Shown: one piece after another, positions 1 through 8,579 of the stretch | Layout of the letters: the number at the start of each line of letters is the position of its first letter | Position numbering within the stretch: position 1 is the first letter of the stretch | Virus record (IMG/VR): IMGVR_UViG_3300025168_000724 | Location: 1 to 22,686 of that record | DNA from: a virus | Reading direction: 5' to 3' (one strand) | DNA length: 22,686 nt | Notes under the pieces: generated by a model | The model's input: the letters and a program-made list of their open reading frames with translations, nothing else | Database searches by the model: none | What the model was told of the DNA's origin: nothing | Program-made: the position numbers and the translations under genes

Positions 1-75
1 TATGATATGGATATAGATGGTATGAAACTCCTTAGAATGCGTAATTTTGACGTGTTAGCTTCGTATGGAAAGTAA
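1..75 (+). CDS. C-terminal end of an upstream gene (partial)
   Basis: Frame 1 is open from the first base and ends at TAA 73-75, giving 24 residues that finish with NFDVLASYGK. The frame has no internal stop and the stop overlaps the next gene's ATG (65) by 11 bases, the same close packing seen at the next gene junction. This makes it a likely gene end rather than noncoding leader. Too little is present to name the product. It is too short to prove coding by itself; the alternative is untranslated DNA upstream of the small gene. Confidence 0.55.
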   Translation, partial: YDMDIDGMKLLRMRNFDVLASYGK

Positions 76-352
76 TGGTAAGAATTACGCTCTAGAGACT
101 TTAGAAAGGCTTATAGAAGCAAGTAAGGGAGCTATAGATCTTCTTATAGAGGAGATAAGCAAACCTTTACTAGAGGAAGATGACGCAAAGAGAAGACAAG
201 CAATAAAAGCAAAGAGAGAGTGCTTTGAAGACTGTCAAGAGATTCTTTTGGGGATAAAGAACCTTGAGGATAGAATAAAAGATGGTCAAACCTTAATAGA
301 GGATAAGAAAGATTTCAAAGGCTCTTTTGCAGAGAAGTATGCAAGAAAGTAA
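65..352 (+). CDS. Small helical protein next to terminase, unknown function
   Basis: This 95-residue protein is highly charged, rich in Lys, Glu and Asp, and without Cys-pair, membrane or signal features. Most of it (about residues 8-78) reads as amphipathic helix with heptad-like spacing, ending in a basic FAEKYARK tail. Its ATG lies inside the end of the preceding frame and its stop overlaps the terminase start by 14 bases, so translation of the three frames is probably coupled. The position immediately before the large terminase gene and the helical character would fit a small-terminase or packaging accessory role, but no DNA-binding helix-turn-helix is evident, so that role is only a guess. 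It is certainly plausible as a real gene because of the tight overlaps. Confidence 0.8.
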   Translation: MESNGKNYALETLERLIEASKGAIDLLIEEISKPLLEEDDAKRRQAIKAKRECFEDCQEILLGIKNLEDRIKDGQTLIEDKKDFKGSFAEKYARK

Positions 353-2417
353 TACGATATATTTAAGTAAAGACAGTCATGGTGAGGTAATGGAGTTTGA
401 CAATTTAAAAATTGTCTTACCTAAAAAACCTAGGTATAAGAAAGATATACTTTACCACGACCTACCCAAAGCAAAGCAGAAGTGGAGTAGACTTCAAACA
501 CCTAAAGCTTTAACAAGGGAGAACGCTTCTGACTTTGTAGATTACATAGAGGAAGAGTTTAGGCGTAGAATGGAGGGGTTATGGTTTTATAACAACGGAG
601 TTCCTACGTATATTACTGGGTCACATTATATGTTCATCCAGTGGAGTAAGATAGATATTGGGTATCCTGATTACAGGACCGCCAATAGAACGTTCTTTAT
701 TTTTTGGGAAGCGTGTAAATTAGATAAGAACTCTTACGGGATGTGTTTTCTTAAGAACAGACGTAGTGGTTTTTCCTATATGGCTAGTAGTGAGACAGTT
801 AATTTGTCTACAATGACTTACGAGAGTAGGTTCGGTATACTATCAAAAACTGGGGCAGATGCTAAGACTATGTTTACAGATAAGGTAGTACGTATATATC
901 GTAACTACCCTTTCTTTTTTCAACCAATACAAGATGGTTCTAGTAACCCTCGTGTAGAGCTTGCATTTAGAGAACCTGCTAAGAAGATTACAAAGAATCA
1001 AAAGCATATAGAAAACTCTGAGGCTTTAAACTCTAGTATAGATTGGAAAAACACTGGAGATAATAGTTACGATGGGGAAAAGCTTAAACTTCTAGTTCAT
1101 GACGAAGCAGCTAAATGGATTGGTCAAAACTCTATAAAGAAGAATTGGGGTGTAACTCAAACCTGTTTATTATTAGGTAGAAAGATTGTAGGTAAGTGCT
1201 TAATGGGTTCTACTGCAAACAAACTACAGGATGGTGGTTCAGAGTACAAGGATATATTCTACGATTCTGACATGGAGCAGAAAGACTTAAATGGTAGAAC
1301 TAAGAGTGGATTATATAAGCTGTTTATACCATCTTATGACAATCTAGAAGGTTTTATTGATGAGTACGGCAACTCTGTAATAGATACCCCTAAGGAGCCT
1401 GTAATGGGTGTAGACGAGATGGTTATTGATACTGGTGCTAAAGATTATATTCAAAATAGAAGGGACGCTTTAAAGGATGATACGACAGCGTTATCAGAAT
1501 TTAAAAGACAGTTTCCATTTACTATAGAGGAAGCCTTTAGAAATGACACTCAAAGTTGTATCTTTGACGTTGAAAAAATCTATCAGCAGATGGATTACAA
1601 CGAGGTTAATAACTCTCCTACAACAAGGGGAGAGTTTATTTGGAAGAATGGTACACAGGATGGTGAGGTTATATGGATACCTCATAGAAAAGGTAAGTGG
1701 GAGATTACTTGGGTTCCAGAGACTCAAAATCAAAACGTTATCTCGTCTAGATTTGGTAAAAAGTTTCCTGGAAGGTCAGACAGCTTGGTCGCAGGTTGTG
1801 ACCCTTATGACCACGACACCACTACTGATGGTAGGAGATCTGATGCTGCTGCTCATGTTTTTCATAAGTTTAGCATGTCAAGTGATGCGTCTATGCAGTT
1901 TGTATGCGAATACATTAATAGACCACCTAAAGCGGAGATATTCTACGAAGACATGATTAAAATGTGTGTATTCTATGGGTGTCAGATATTAGTTGAGAAT
2001 AACAAGGTAGGTATACTAAAGTACTTTGAAAATAGAGGTTACTACGAGTACCTAATGGATAGACCAGATATGACTCATACAGAGTGGAGTAGAGGGAAAC
2101 AAAAGACAAAGGGAATACCTGGGTCTGGAGCTGCAGTTATAAACGCTCAAGCAGAAGCTATAGCGACTTATATATATGACCACGTGGGCGTGATAGCTGA
2201 TACAGGTGAGATGGGAAGGTGTTATTTTAATACTTTACTTGATGACTGGAGTAGATTTGAAATAGATAACAGAACAAAATACGATGCTAGTATTTCTTCA
2301 TCATTAGCTTTACTAGCTTCTCAAAAATATATTAAACCAAAAAAAGAATTAAAGGCATCATCTCCTTTGGTCAAGAGGTACTCTAATAAGGGGATGTTTA
2401 GTAAAAAAATAAAATAG
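339..2417 (+). CDS. terL: Terminase large subunit (DNA-packaging ATPase/nuclease)
   Basis: This 692-residue protein is the motor that pumps phage DNA into the prohead and cuts it. Numbering from ATG 339, the ATPase half shows a deviant Walker A loop, KNRRSGFS at 139-146, with the lysine at the loop's start as in lambda gpA; a Walker B strand LKLLVHDEA at 249-257 (Asp255, Glu256); and a GSTA coupling motif near 290. The RNase H-like nuclease half carries three spaced acids: Asp488 in GCDPYDHD, Glu553 in ILVENN and Asp649 in KYDAS. A TTG at 327 would add four residues, but ATG 339 is preferred; it overlaps the upstream gene by 14 bases. Two bases separate its stop from the portal gene, so the two are probably cotranscribed. 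No active-site residue seems missing. Confidence 0.95.
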   Translation: MQESNTIYLSKDSHGEVMEFDNLKIVLPKKPRYKKDILYHDLPKAKQKWSRLQTPKALTRENASDFVDYIEEEFRRRMEGLWFYNNGVPTYITGSHYMFIQWSKIDIGYPDYRTANRTFFIFWEACKLDKNSYGMCFLKNRRSGFSYMASSETVNLSTMTYESRFGILSKTGADAKTMFTDKVVRIYRNYPFFFQPIQDGSSNPRVELAFREPAKKITKNQKHIENSEALNSSIDWKNTGDNSYDGEKLKLLVHDEAAKWIGQNSIKKNWGVTQTCLLLGRKIVGKCLMGSTANKLQDGGSEYKDIFYDSDMEQKDLNGRTKSGLYKLFIPSYDNLEGFIDEYGNSVIDTPKEPVMGVDEMVIDTGAKDYIQNRRDALKDDTTALSEFKRQFPFTIEEAFRNDTQSCIFDVEKIYQQMDYNEVNNSPTTRGEFIWKNGTQDGEVIWIPHRKGKWEITWVPETQNQNVISSRFGKKFPGRSDSLVAGCDPYDHDTTTDGRRSDAAAHVFHKFSMSSDASMQFVCEYINRPPKAEIFYEDMIKMCVFYGCQILVENNKVGILKYFENRGYYEYLMDRPDMTHTEWSRGKQKTKGIPGSGAAVINAQAEAIATYIYDHVGVIADTGEMGRCYFNTLLDDWSRFEIDNRTKYDASISSSLALLASQKYIKPKKELKASSPLVKRYSNKGMFSKKIK

Positions 2418-2419
2418 AT

Positions 2420-4810
2420 ATGCTTAACAAGAAACAAGAGTCATACGGTTACCCATCTCCCTTATCAACAAATGAGGAGAAAGCTTCGTTAGCCTATGGG
2501 TTACAGTACTTTAAAACAATGTACTATGATTGGCACAATAACAGTGACGTATACTTTAGGGATAGAAAGTTAAGATACTCTAGAAACAGAAGTTATGCTG
2601 AGGGTAATCAAGATGTCGGTAAGTATAAGGACCTACTAGATACTGGTGGGGATAGTTCTTACTTAAATATAGACTGGAGCCCTGTATCTATTATACCTAA
2701 GTTCGTTGACGTTATAGTTAACGGGATGGTTAATCAAGAGTATGACGTAAAGGCTGAGTCTATAGATCCTATCGCAGCTAACAAAAGGCTAGAGAAGAAG
2801 AAGCAAATGCTTGGCGATATGTTATCTAAGGATTTCTTAGAGAACCTAGAAGATGAGACTGGTATACCTTTAGCTCCAAATGGTTTTGTAGCACAAAGCT
2901 CTGAGGAGGTAGATATGTTTATGGCTTTAAACTATAAGCAAAACGTTGAGATAGCACTAGAGAAAGCAATTGAGTACACATTAAATATAAACGACTACGA
3001 TCAGGTAAAAAGATACATGATACGTGATCTTGTTGTCTTAGGGTTGTGTGCAGCTAAAACAGATTTATCCCCTACAAGTGGTCTTAGTATTCGATATGTA
3101 GACCCTTCAAACTTAATTACATCTTTTTCTTCTTCTGCTGACTTTAAGAACATGAAGCACGCAGGTGAGGTATACTCTATGACTATAGCTGATTTAAAGC
3201 AACAAGCAGGAGATCAGTTTAGCGAGGAAGACTATATTAAGATAGCTAACGAGTACGCAGGTAAGAATAATAACCCTACCTATTTTGATACTACAGCTAA
3301 TTACGAAAACGGAGATAACACTTATGATTACGATAAGTTTAGCATTAATATATTAGATGCTGAGTTTATGACAAGTCACGATCTTAAATACGAAAAGAAA
3401 GACAACAAGAAGGGTGGTTACTCAGTAAATAAAAAACCATCTAACTATAAGCAACCTAAAAACTCTAAGACTAACAGAAAAGCTATTGGCTCTACAGTGA
3501 AGGTTGTATACACAGGTAAATACATTGTAGGTTCTGATTACGTATTTAATTACGGTTTAATGAAGGATATGCCTAGGACTAAGTCTAACCTATCTGAGAC
3601 TAGACTTTCTTATATTGTATACCAGCCTAACTTATACAAGATGAAGAGTCGTTCTTTAGTTGATAGAATGGTTCCATTTGCTGACCAGATACAATTAGCT
3701 CACCTTAAGATACAGCACACACTAGCTAAGGCTAGACCAAAGGGTGCTGCCTTTGAAGTAGGATCTTTAGAGAATGTATCTAAGGGAGATGGTGGTACGT
3801 TTACCCCTATGGAGCTTCAAGAGATATATGACCAAACTGGTAACATCTACTACAGACGTATAGATGATGAAGGTCAGATGACTGGGGCTATGCCAATACA
3901 GGAGTTAGAAAACGGTATAGGTAGAGACTTTGGTACCCTTATAGGAGTTTATAATCATAACATGCAGATGATTCGTGACGTGACGGGTATTAACGAGGCT
4001 CGTGACGCATCTAAACCATCTAGCGAGGCTTTAGTAGGTGTTCAGAAGTTATCTCTTCTAGCATCAAACAACGCAACTAGAGACATTAATGATGCTTACT
4101 TAAACGTAACTAAGAGAGTGTCTCAGAGTGTTACTGTTCGTATGCAAGACCTAATAAACTTTAAGAGTTTGCATAGTATGTACGCTAATGTTATTGGGGA
4201 AACTTCAATGGAGTCAATAGACCTTATGAAGAAGCTATCCATCCACGAGTTTGGTATTACCTTAGAGGTTGCGCCTAACGAGGAAGAGAAGCAGATGATG
4301 GAGCAAAACATTCAAGTTTCTTTAGCTCAGAAAGAGTTAAGACTTGAGGATGCTATAATGATTCGTTCTGTTAAGAATATCAAGATGGCTAACCAAATGC
4401 TTGTCTTGAGAAGAAAGAAGTACCAAGAGGAACAGCAGCAACAAGCTCAACAAGCTTCAGAGCAAAACGCTCAGTTGCAACAACAATCTGCACAACAGGC
4501 TGCACAGCTTAAGCAGCAAGGCCTACAGGCAGAGATGCAGATAGAGCAAGCTCGTGTTCAGGCTAAGAATCAAGCTGATATGCAGTTAAAGCAATTAGAC
4601 TACCAGCTTAAGGAGCAGTTTGAACAAGCTCAACACCAAAGAAGACTTAGAGAGATAGAGCTAGGCAACTTAGGTAAAGAGGGTCAGGCATCTATACAGG
4701 GTGGTGTTAGAAAAGAAGTTCAACAACAGTCTGCTATAAATCAATCTCAAATGATAGAGCAGAGAGATGGTAAAAGAGGACCTCTAGGTGAGGAAAATAA
4801 AGTAAGTTAA
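2420..4810 (+). CDS. Portal protein (P22-like, with Gln-rich C-terminal helix)
   Basis: This 796-residue protein should form the dodecameric ring at one capsid vertex through which DNA passes and to which terminase and connector proteins bind. Position directly after the terminase, length, and central region support this: residues about 411-445 form a helix (DRMVPFADQIQLAHLKIQHT) followed by GAAFEVGSLE, and a further helical stretch includes GRDFGTLIGVYNHNMQMIRD then TGINEARDAS, the typical portal order of stem helices and wing strands. From about residue 668 to 735 it becomes a long Gln/Ala-rich coiled helix, as expected for the barrel domain seen in P22-type portals, then ends in a basic tail with QRDGKRGPLG. 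The start follows the terminase stop by two bases. The next gene has its own promoter. Confidence 0.9.
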   Translation: MLNKKQESYGYPSPLSTNEEKASLAYGLQYFKTMYYDWHNNSDVYFRDRKLRYSRNRSYAEGNQDVGKYKDLLDTGGDSSYLNIDWSPVSIIPKFVDVIVNGMVNQEYDVKAESIDPIAANKRLEKKKQMLGDMLSKDFLENLEDETGIPLAPNGFVAQSSEEVDMFMALNYKQNVEIALEKAIEYTLNINDYDQVKRYMIRDLVVLGLCAAKTDLSPTSGLSIRYVDPSNLITSFSSSADFKNMKHAGEVYSMTIADLKQQAGDQFSEEDYIKIANEYAGKNNNPTYFDTTANYENGDNTYDYDKFSINILDAEFMTSHDLKYEKKDNKKGGYSVNKKPSNYKQPKNSKTNRKAIGSTVKVVYTGKYIVGSDYVFNYGLMKDMPRTKSNLSETRLSYIVYQPNLYKMKSRSLVDRMVPFADQIQLAHLKIQHTLAKARPKGAAFEVGSLENVSKGDGGTFTPMELQEIYDQTGNIYYRRIDDEGQMTGAMPIQELENGIGRDFGTLIGVYNHNMQMIRDVTGINEARDASKPSSEALVGVQKLSLLASNNATRDINDAYLNVTKRVSQSVTVRMQDLINFKSLHSMYANVIGETSMESIDLMKKLSIHEFGITLEVAPNEEEKQMMEQNIQVSLAQKELRLEDAIMIRSVKNIKMANQMLVLRRKKYQEEQQQQAQQASEQNAQLQQQSAQQAAQLKQQGLQAEMQIEQARVQAKNQADMQLKQLDYQLKEQFEQAQHQRRLREIELGNLGKEGQASIQGGVRKEVQQQSAINQSQMIEQRDGKRGPLGEENKVS

Positions 4811-4815
4811 ATAAT

Positions 4816-4845
4816 TTGACTTTGTAATAAAAAAGTCTATATTTG
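4816..4845 (+). promoter_or_regulatory. Bacteroidota-type promoter for the capsid operon
   Basis: TTG at 4816-4818 (within TTTGAC) and TATATTTG at 4838-4845 match the -33 TTG and -7 TAnnTTTG elements known for Bacteroidota sigma factor, with a 19-base spacer. Transcription would start at roughly 4850-4853, giving a leader of about 25 bases before ATG 4876. It is the best promoter match in the window and sits in the 65-base gap just before the scaffold and capsid genes. Confidence 0.75.
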
Positions 4846-4875
4846 CGAAATACAAATAAGTAAATTTAAGAAAAG

Positions 4876-5958
4876 ATGGATATAAGAGACGAGTTAGTAA
4901 AACAATTTGGGGGTGAAGTAGTTCAACCACAAACACAAGGAAATATCGTTGACTTGACTGGTGATGAAAACCAAGCAGTCGAGTCAGAGCAACCTATAAC
5001 AGAAGAGAGATCTGACATTATAGACTTGACAGGAGAAGGGAGTTCTTTAAATACTGAGGAGACAAGCTTTGATGACAATCAAACTAGTCAACCACAAGAG
5101 GGTGAAGAATTAAGTGATGACCAAGTTGTCTTACAATACCTTAGCGAGAAGCTTGGGCGAGACATAGATTCATTTGATGATTTTAACAGCACTGGTGAAA
5201 CAACAGAAAGCAATGACTTTGCTAGCGAGCAGCTACAGGTTATTAATGATTATGTAAAAAACACTGGTCGTACTGTTCAAGATTACCTAAACACTCAAAC
5301 GGTTGATTTATCTAACGTATCTGATGACGCTGTAATAAAGGAGTATCTACAACTAGAGAATCCAACTTTAACTGAAGCTGAGTTAAGTGATTACATTGCG
5401 GCAACATACAAAACAGATGCTGAGGAGTATAGTTCGAGAGACACCAACGCTGGTAAGGTTCAACTTACTAAGGACGCTAGAGCTGCTAGAGATTACTTTA
5501 ATCAGATAAAAGAGGATTACGCTATGCCAACTGAGGCTGGAGTTGATCCTGGAGTATCTGAAGCTGACAGAGGAGAATGGTTATCACAAATGGAGGGAGA
5601 GGTTAATGACCTTGAAGGTTTATCTTTCTCTATGAATGACCAAGGTGAAGAGTTTACTTACAATCTAGATGACGAAGCTCGTCAGGAGATTAAGAGTTAC
5701 AACTCAGATCTAGAAAACTTCTTTGACAAGTACGTAAGCGAAAGCGGTGACTGGAACTTTGACGCTCTTAATACAGATATGTACATCTTAAATAACATCG
5801 ACAAGATTGTTAGGGGTGTAGCTAATCAGTACAGAAGCAAGGGGACAGAGAACGTAATTAATGAGATTAAGAACCCATCGTTTGCCCAAGATAGGCAAGC
5901 AGCCCCTCAAAAACAAGAGTCAACTCTTGATATGTTGAGACGACAAATACTTGGTTAA
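4876..5958 (+). CDS. Acidic scaffold-like capsid assembly protein
   Basis: This 360-residue protein lies between portal and capsid genes, the usual place of a scaffolding protein, which guides capsid assembly and then leaves or is degraded. It is very acidic, low in hydrophobic residues and rich in Asp, Glu, Gln, Ser and Thr for its first 120 residues, so the N-terminal part is probably disordered; the rest is mixed helix (for example NAGKVQLTKDARAARDYFNQ). The short C-terminal segment STLDMLRRQILG is basic and amphipathic, as expected for a scaffold's capsid-binding end. Two near-copies of an (I)(V/I)DLTG(D/E) motif occur at residues 24-31 and 48-55. No protease motif was seen. ATG 4876 is preceded by A-rich sequence. 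Function is inferred from position and composition only. Confidence 0.65.
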   Translation: MDIRDELVKQFGGEVVQPQTQGNIVDLTGDENQAVESEQPITEERSDIIDLTGEGSSLNTEETSFDDNQTSQPQEGEELSDDQVVLQYLSEKLGRDIDSFDDFNSTGETTESNDFASEQLQVINDYVKNTGRTVQDYLNTQTVDLSNVSDDAVIKEYLQLENPTLTEAELSDYIAATYKTDAEEYSSRDTNAGKVQLTKDARAARDYFNQIKEDYAMPTEAGVDPGVSEADRGEWLSQMEGEVNDLEGLSFSMNDQGEEFTYNLDDEARQEIKSYNSDLENFFDKYVSESGDWNFDALNTDMYILNNIDKIVRGVANQYRSKGTENVINEIKNPSFAQDRQAAPQKQESTLDMLRRQILG

Positions 5959-5997
5959 AACAAAAATTAATTATTATTTATTTAAAATTATAAAAAA
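5959..5997 (+). promoter_or_regulatory. A/T-only leader of the capsid gene
   Basis: The gap before the capsid start is almost purely A and T and ends in a run of seven A directly before and into the ATG. No TAnnTTTG element is present, so transcription probably comes from the promoter at 4816. Unstructured A-rich leaders are known to favour efficient translation in Bacteroidota, which lack strong Shine-Dalgarno use, so this may be the capsid gene's high-yield initiation region. Confidence 0.45.
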
Positions 5998-7431
5998 ATG
6001 GCAACAGTAAATATACCTTCGGGTTTATCAGCTACTCCATCAAATGTTGCAGTCGCAACAACATCAAACTATGTAGGTAGTGCTAGTTTACTAGCAACCT
6101 CTGTAGGTACTGCAGCAAATGTACCTTTACATAAACGTGATGTGGATGAGCAGTTAGTTAAGCGATACGGTGATCAAGGTATCACTGGATTAATGGAACT
6201 AATGGGTTCTAAAAAAGAAACAACAGCTAGGACTTACGAGCACTACGAAGAAACACACCTTCATAATTACTTTGAAGGGGTAATGGGATCCTCTGGTGAT
6301 TTTGCAATTAGTGATACAGATTATCAAGATGGACTTGGTAACACTTCTCTTCGTGATGGTGATATTATCATGGGTGGTTCAGGTGCTTTGTACTATGTAA
6401 CTGCAGAAGATGCTGCACAACCTGGTCATGACTTTACAATTAAAAATGTATCAGATGGTAATGTATCTGCCGCAACTCAAGATACTAAGTTTTGTGTTGT
6501 AGGTAATGCTTGGGCTGAACAATCAGGTCAACCAACAGGTATCACGCCACGTGTTCACCAATACCAAAACAGTACTCAAATTATTAAGGAGTCGTTTATT
6601 GTTTCAGGTTCTGAAGCAACTAACGCTGTTTACGTAAAGGTTAACTCTCCAGAGTTTGGTTCTGGTTACTTATGGTACTTACAGGGTGAGGCTGATACTT
6701 ACCAACGTTTTATGGACTACTCTGAGCTTGCAATGATTATTGGATCTGCAGGTGATAGTACTTTATCTAATGCTGCTGGAGAAGAAGATGGTTCTGCTGC
6801 TGCATTCTTAAAAAATCAAGTTATCACTACAGAAGGTCTTTTACCATTTATTGAAAATAAAGGACAGTCTATGGATCTTGGTTCTTCTGCAATTACAATG
6901 GCTGATTTTGACGCTGCTGTTAAGTCTTTAGACAAGTACAGAGGTGCAAAAGAGATGGCTCTTTACGCTGGTATTAACTTATCTTTAGATATTGATGACT
7001 TATTAGCTTCACAAGGTGCTTACGCAGCAGGTGGTGCTAACTACGGTACTTTCGCTAACAACAAAGATATGGCGTTGAATTTAGGCTTCAACTCGTTCTC
7101 TCGTGGTGGTTACACTTTCCACAAGAAAACTTACGACCTATTTAATCGTCCTGACTTGTTAGGTGGTACTGGATTTAACTACAATGGTTACGGAATGTGT
7201 ATCCCTATGGATTCACAGAAAGATGCTAAGTCTGGTGAGAAAATTCCTTCGTTACGTATGCGATACAAAGCTGCTAACGGATACTCTCGTGAGATGGAAC
7301 ACTGGTTAACTGGTTCTGCAGTTCTACAAAACAAGACTAACGAAACAGATGAGTTACGTTGTAACTACCGTACTGAACGTGGTTTTGAAGGATTTGCTCC
7401 TAACCGTTTCTTATTGTTCAAGAAATCATAA
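5998..7431 (+). CDS. Major capsid protein (HK97-fold candidate)
   Basis: This 477-residue protein should build the icosahedral shell. The call rests on position (portal, scaffold, then this), length, an A-rich start region and a terminator-like hairpin just after it, both typical of a highly expressed gene. Residues about 1-45 are a Ser/Thr/Ala-rich flexible arm; residues about 50-90 (KRDVDEQLVKRYGDQGITGL, then TTARTYEHYEETHLHNYFEG) resemble the extended-arm and spine region of phage capsid proteins of this group; the middle has Gly-rich beta segments and QIIKESFIVSGSEATNAVYV. The C-terminal part is mixed alpha/beta and ends in NRFLLFKKS. No N-terminal protease domain is fused and no cleavage site can be assigned. 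Codon choice here is visibly more uniform (many GGT, GCT, CGT) than in neighbouring genes, consistent with strong expression. Confidence 0.85.
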   Translation: MATVNIPSGLSATPSNVAVATTSNYVGSASLLATSVGTAANVPLHKRDVDEQLVKRYGDQGITGLMELMGSKKETTARTYEHYEETHLHNYFEGVMGSSGDFAISDTDYQDGLGNTSLRDGDIIMGGSGALYYVTAEDAAQPGHDFTIKNVSDGNVSAATQDTKFCVVGNAWAEQSGQPTGITPRVHQYQNSTQIIKESFIVSGSEATNAVYVKVNSPEFGSGYLWYLQGEADTYQRFMDYSELAMIIGSAGDSTLSNAAGEEDGSAAAFLKNQVITTEGLLPFIENKGQSMDLGSSAITMADFDAAVKSLDKYRGAKEMALYAGINLSLDIDDLLASQGAYAAGGANYGTFANNKDMALNLGFNSFSRGGYTFHKKTYDLFNRPDLLGGTGFNYNGYGMCIPMDSQKDAKSGEKIPSLRMRYKAANGYSREMEHWLTGSAVLQNKTNETDELRCNYRTERGFEGFAPNRFLLFKKS

Positions 7432-7445
7432 TTAATATAGGTAAG

Positions 7446-7479
7446 GGAAGGGGGAAAAACCTCCTTCCTAAATCTTTTA
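7446..7479 (+). terminator. Hairpin after the capsid gene, partial terminator
   Basis: A 9-base-pair stem (7446-7454 with 7460-7468, one G-T pair) encloses an AAAAA loop; downstream is only a short T run (TCTTTT, 7474-7479). The stem is strong but the T tract is short and slightly displaced. No promoter motif is seen between it and the next gene, so it most likely reduces rather than stops read-through, or protects the 3' end of the capsid message. Confidence 0.7.
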
Positions 7480-7491
7480 AAAAAAATAATT

Positions 7492-8187
7492 ATGACAAAA
7501 GAAAAATATTTATACTTTAACACTAGCGATAAAGCAAGTTTAGTTATTATTCCTGCTGGTTCTGATACCCTTACATTTACTGCTGTTGAAACAGGAAGTG
7601 GTGTTGCAAATGATATATCTGTTCAGGTTGATTCTGGCGTTGCTGCTGGGACTATTACTGTTACAGGTAGAGCTATTGTAATTGGTGTTGGTACTGGGGG
7701 TGATAAAGGTGCTGATGATATTGCTACAGCTTATGCTGTTGATGCTGCTGGTCCAAATGCTGCAAGAGCTTTAGCTACACTTGCTGTTTCTGGAACTGCT
7801 CACGTAGCTGCTGACTTAGATTCAGGAGTTCAATTTCTTAGTTCTTCTGATGTTATGTATCCTTTATCTTCATTTGCTGGTATGGCTCCTGGTGCAACAG
7901 GAACTTTACTTCTTTACTTTAAGTCTTTAAGAAATTATGACGGACAAGTATCTTTAGCAAACGGAGTGGTTATATCTGACGTAGTTACGTTAACTTTAGC
8001 TGCAAATCAAACTCATAAAGATGCTATGCAATCTATATGTGATAGACTTTCCTCAGCTCAAGGTGGATACGGATTTGTAGTCATAGGTGATGACGCTGAT
8101 GGAAGTGTAGAATCTGCAATTACAGGCTTGAATGCTTCTAACCCTATAGGAACATTAACAATAGCAGCTACTAACGCTGACTCTTAA
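7492..8187 (+). CDS. Decoration-type protein, paralog 1, with inserted domain
   Basis: This 231-residue protein begins with KEKYLYF, as do the next two genes, and its second half (from about residue 118, VMYPLSSFAGMAP, then LLLYFKSLRNYDG and GVVISDVVTLTL) aligns by eye along the whole body of those proteins. Between these lies a roughly 100-residue segment (about 17-115) that the paralogs lack. It has beta-strand, Gly/Ala-rich linker and helix order (TLTFTAVETGSGVANDISVQ, then TITVTGRAIVIGVG, then ADDIATAYAV), reminiscent of small Ig-like or decoration modules found in many phage structural proteins. Location just after the capsid gene suggests a capsid-surface or head-fiber protein. There is no signal peptide or membrane segment. 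The exact role is unknown. Confidence 0.75.
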   Translation: MTKEKYLYFNTSDKASLVIIPAGSDTLTFTAVETGSGVANDISVQVDSGVAAGTITVTGRAIVIGVGTGGDKGADDIATAYAVDAAGPNAARALATLAVSGTAHVAADLDSGVQFLSSSDVMYPLSSFAGMAPGATGTLLLYFKSLRNYDGQVSLANGVVISDVVTLTLAANQTHKDAMQSICDRLSSAQGGYGFVVIGDDADGSVESAITGLNASNPIGTLTIAATNADS

Positions 8188-8199
8188 AAATATAAAAAC

Positions 8200-8568
8200 A
8201 TGAACGAAAAATATTTATACTTTAGAGATCAGGCTGGTACTGACGATGGCTCAGACGATTCTTGTTGTTTTCCAATGTCTTCACTTACAGGGTTATTACC
8301 TGCAAGTGCTACAACTTTAAGTGTTTTCTTTAAATCAATGAAACAATATGATGGTGATACTATTGGCTCAGGCGAAGTAGTAACTACAGATATTGTTACC
8401 TTGACTATAACTGAAGATAAACACAGAGAGGTTATACAAGACATTATGGATTCACTTTTATCGAATGACACAATGATAACTATTGGTGACGATAGAGTTC
8501 CAACTTCATTTTGTTCTACGAACATTAGTGCAGTGGCTTCTATAGTAATAGATGGTGCTAACTCTTAA
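8200..8568 (+). CDS. Decoration-type protein, paralog 2
   Basis: This 122-residue protein shares a common plan with its two neighbours: EKYLYFRDQAG at the start, DSCCFPMSSLTGLLP at about residues 20-34, SVFFKSMKQYDGD in the middle, then EVVTTDIVTLTITED and a helical segment (HREVIQDIMDSLLSN) before a final pair of strands. The double Cys before FP is present here and in paralog 3 but is MYP in paralog 1. The protein is small, acidic and predicted soluble, with alternating strands and one helix. It starts 12 bases after paralog 1 behind an A-rich leader, so the genes are one transcription unit. Position after the capsid gene suggests a head decoration or auxiliary capsid protein; this is not proven. 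Confidence 0.75.
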   Translation: MNEKYLYFRDQAGTDDGSDDSCCFPMSSLTGLLPASATTLSVFFKSMKQYDGDTIGSGEVVTTDIVTLTITEDKHREVIQDIMDSLLSNDTMITIGDDRVPTSFCSTNISAVASIVIDGANS

Positions 8569-8579
8569 TTCTTATAACA

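Noticed and set aside
42-49. TAATTTTG, a match to the TAnnTTTG promoter element before the small gene at 65
   Set aside because: It lies inside the open frame of the upstream gene end, with no TTG about 19 bases upstream, and the genes overlap, so cotranscription is the simpler reading.
327-338. TTG 327 as the terminase start
   Set aside because: ATG 339 is in the same frame four codons later, keeps every motif, and gives an overlap similar to that at the previous gene junction.
1543-1956. 137-residue + strand frame inside the terminase gene
   Set aside because: It lies entirely within the nuclease half of the terminase in another frame, and its peptide has no recognisable features; the terminase motifs are intact across it.
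4945-5040. Eukaryotic SUMO-interacting-like motifs (VDLT, IDLT) in the scaffold-like protein
   Set aside because: The pattern fits by letter, but bacteria and their phages have no SUMO system; chance or an unrelated docking role is more likely.
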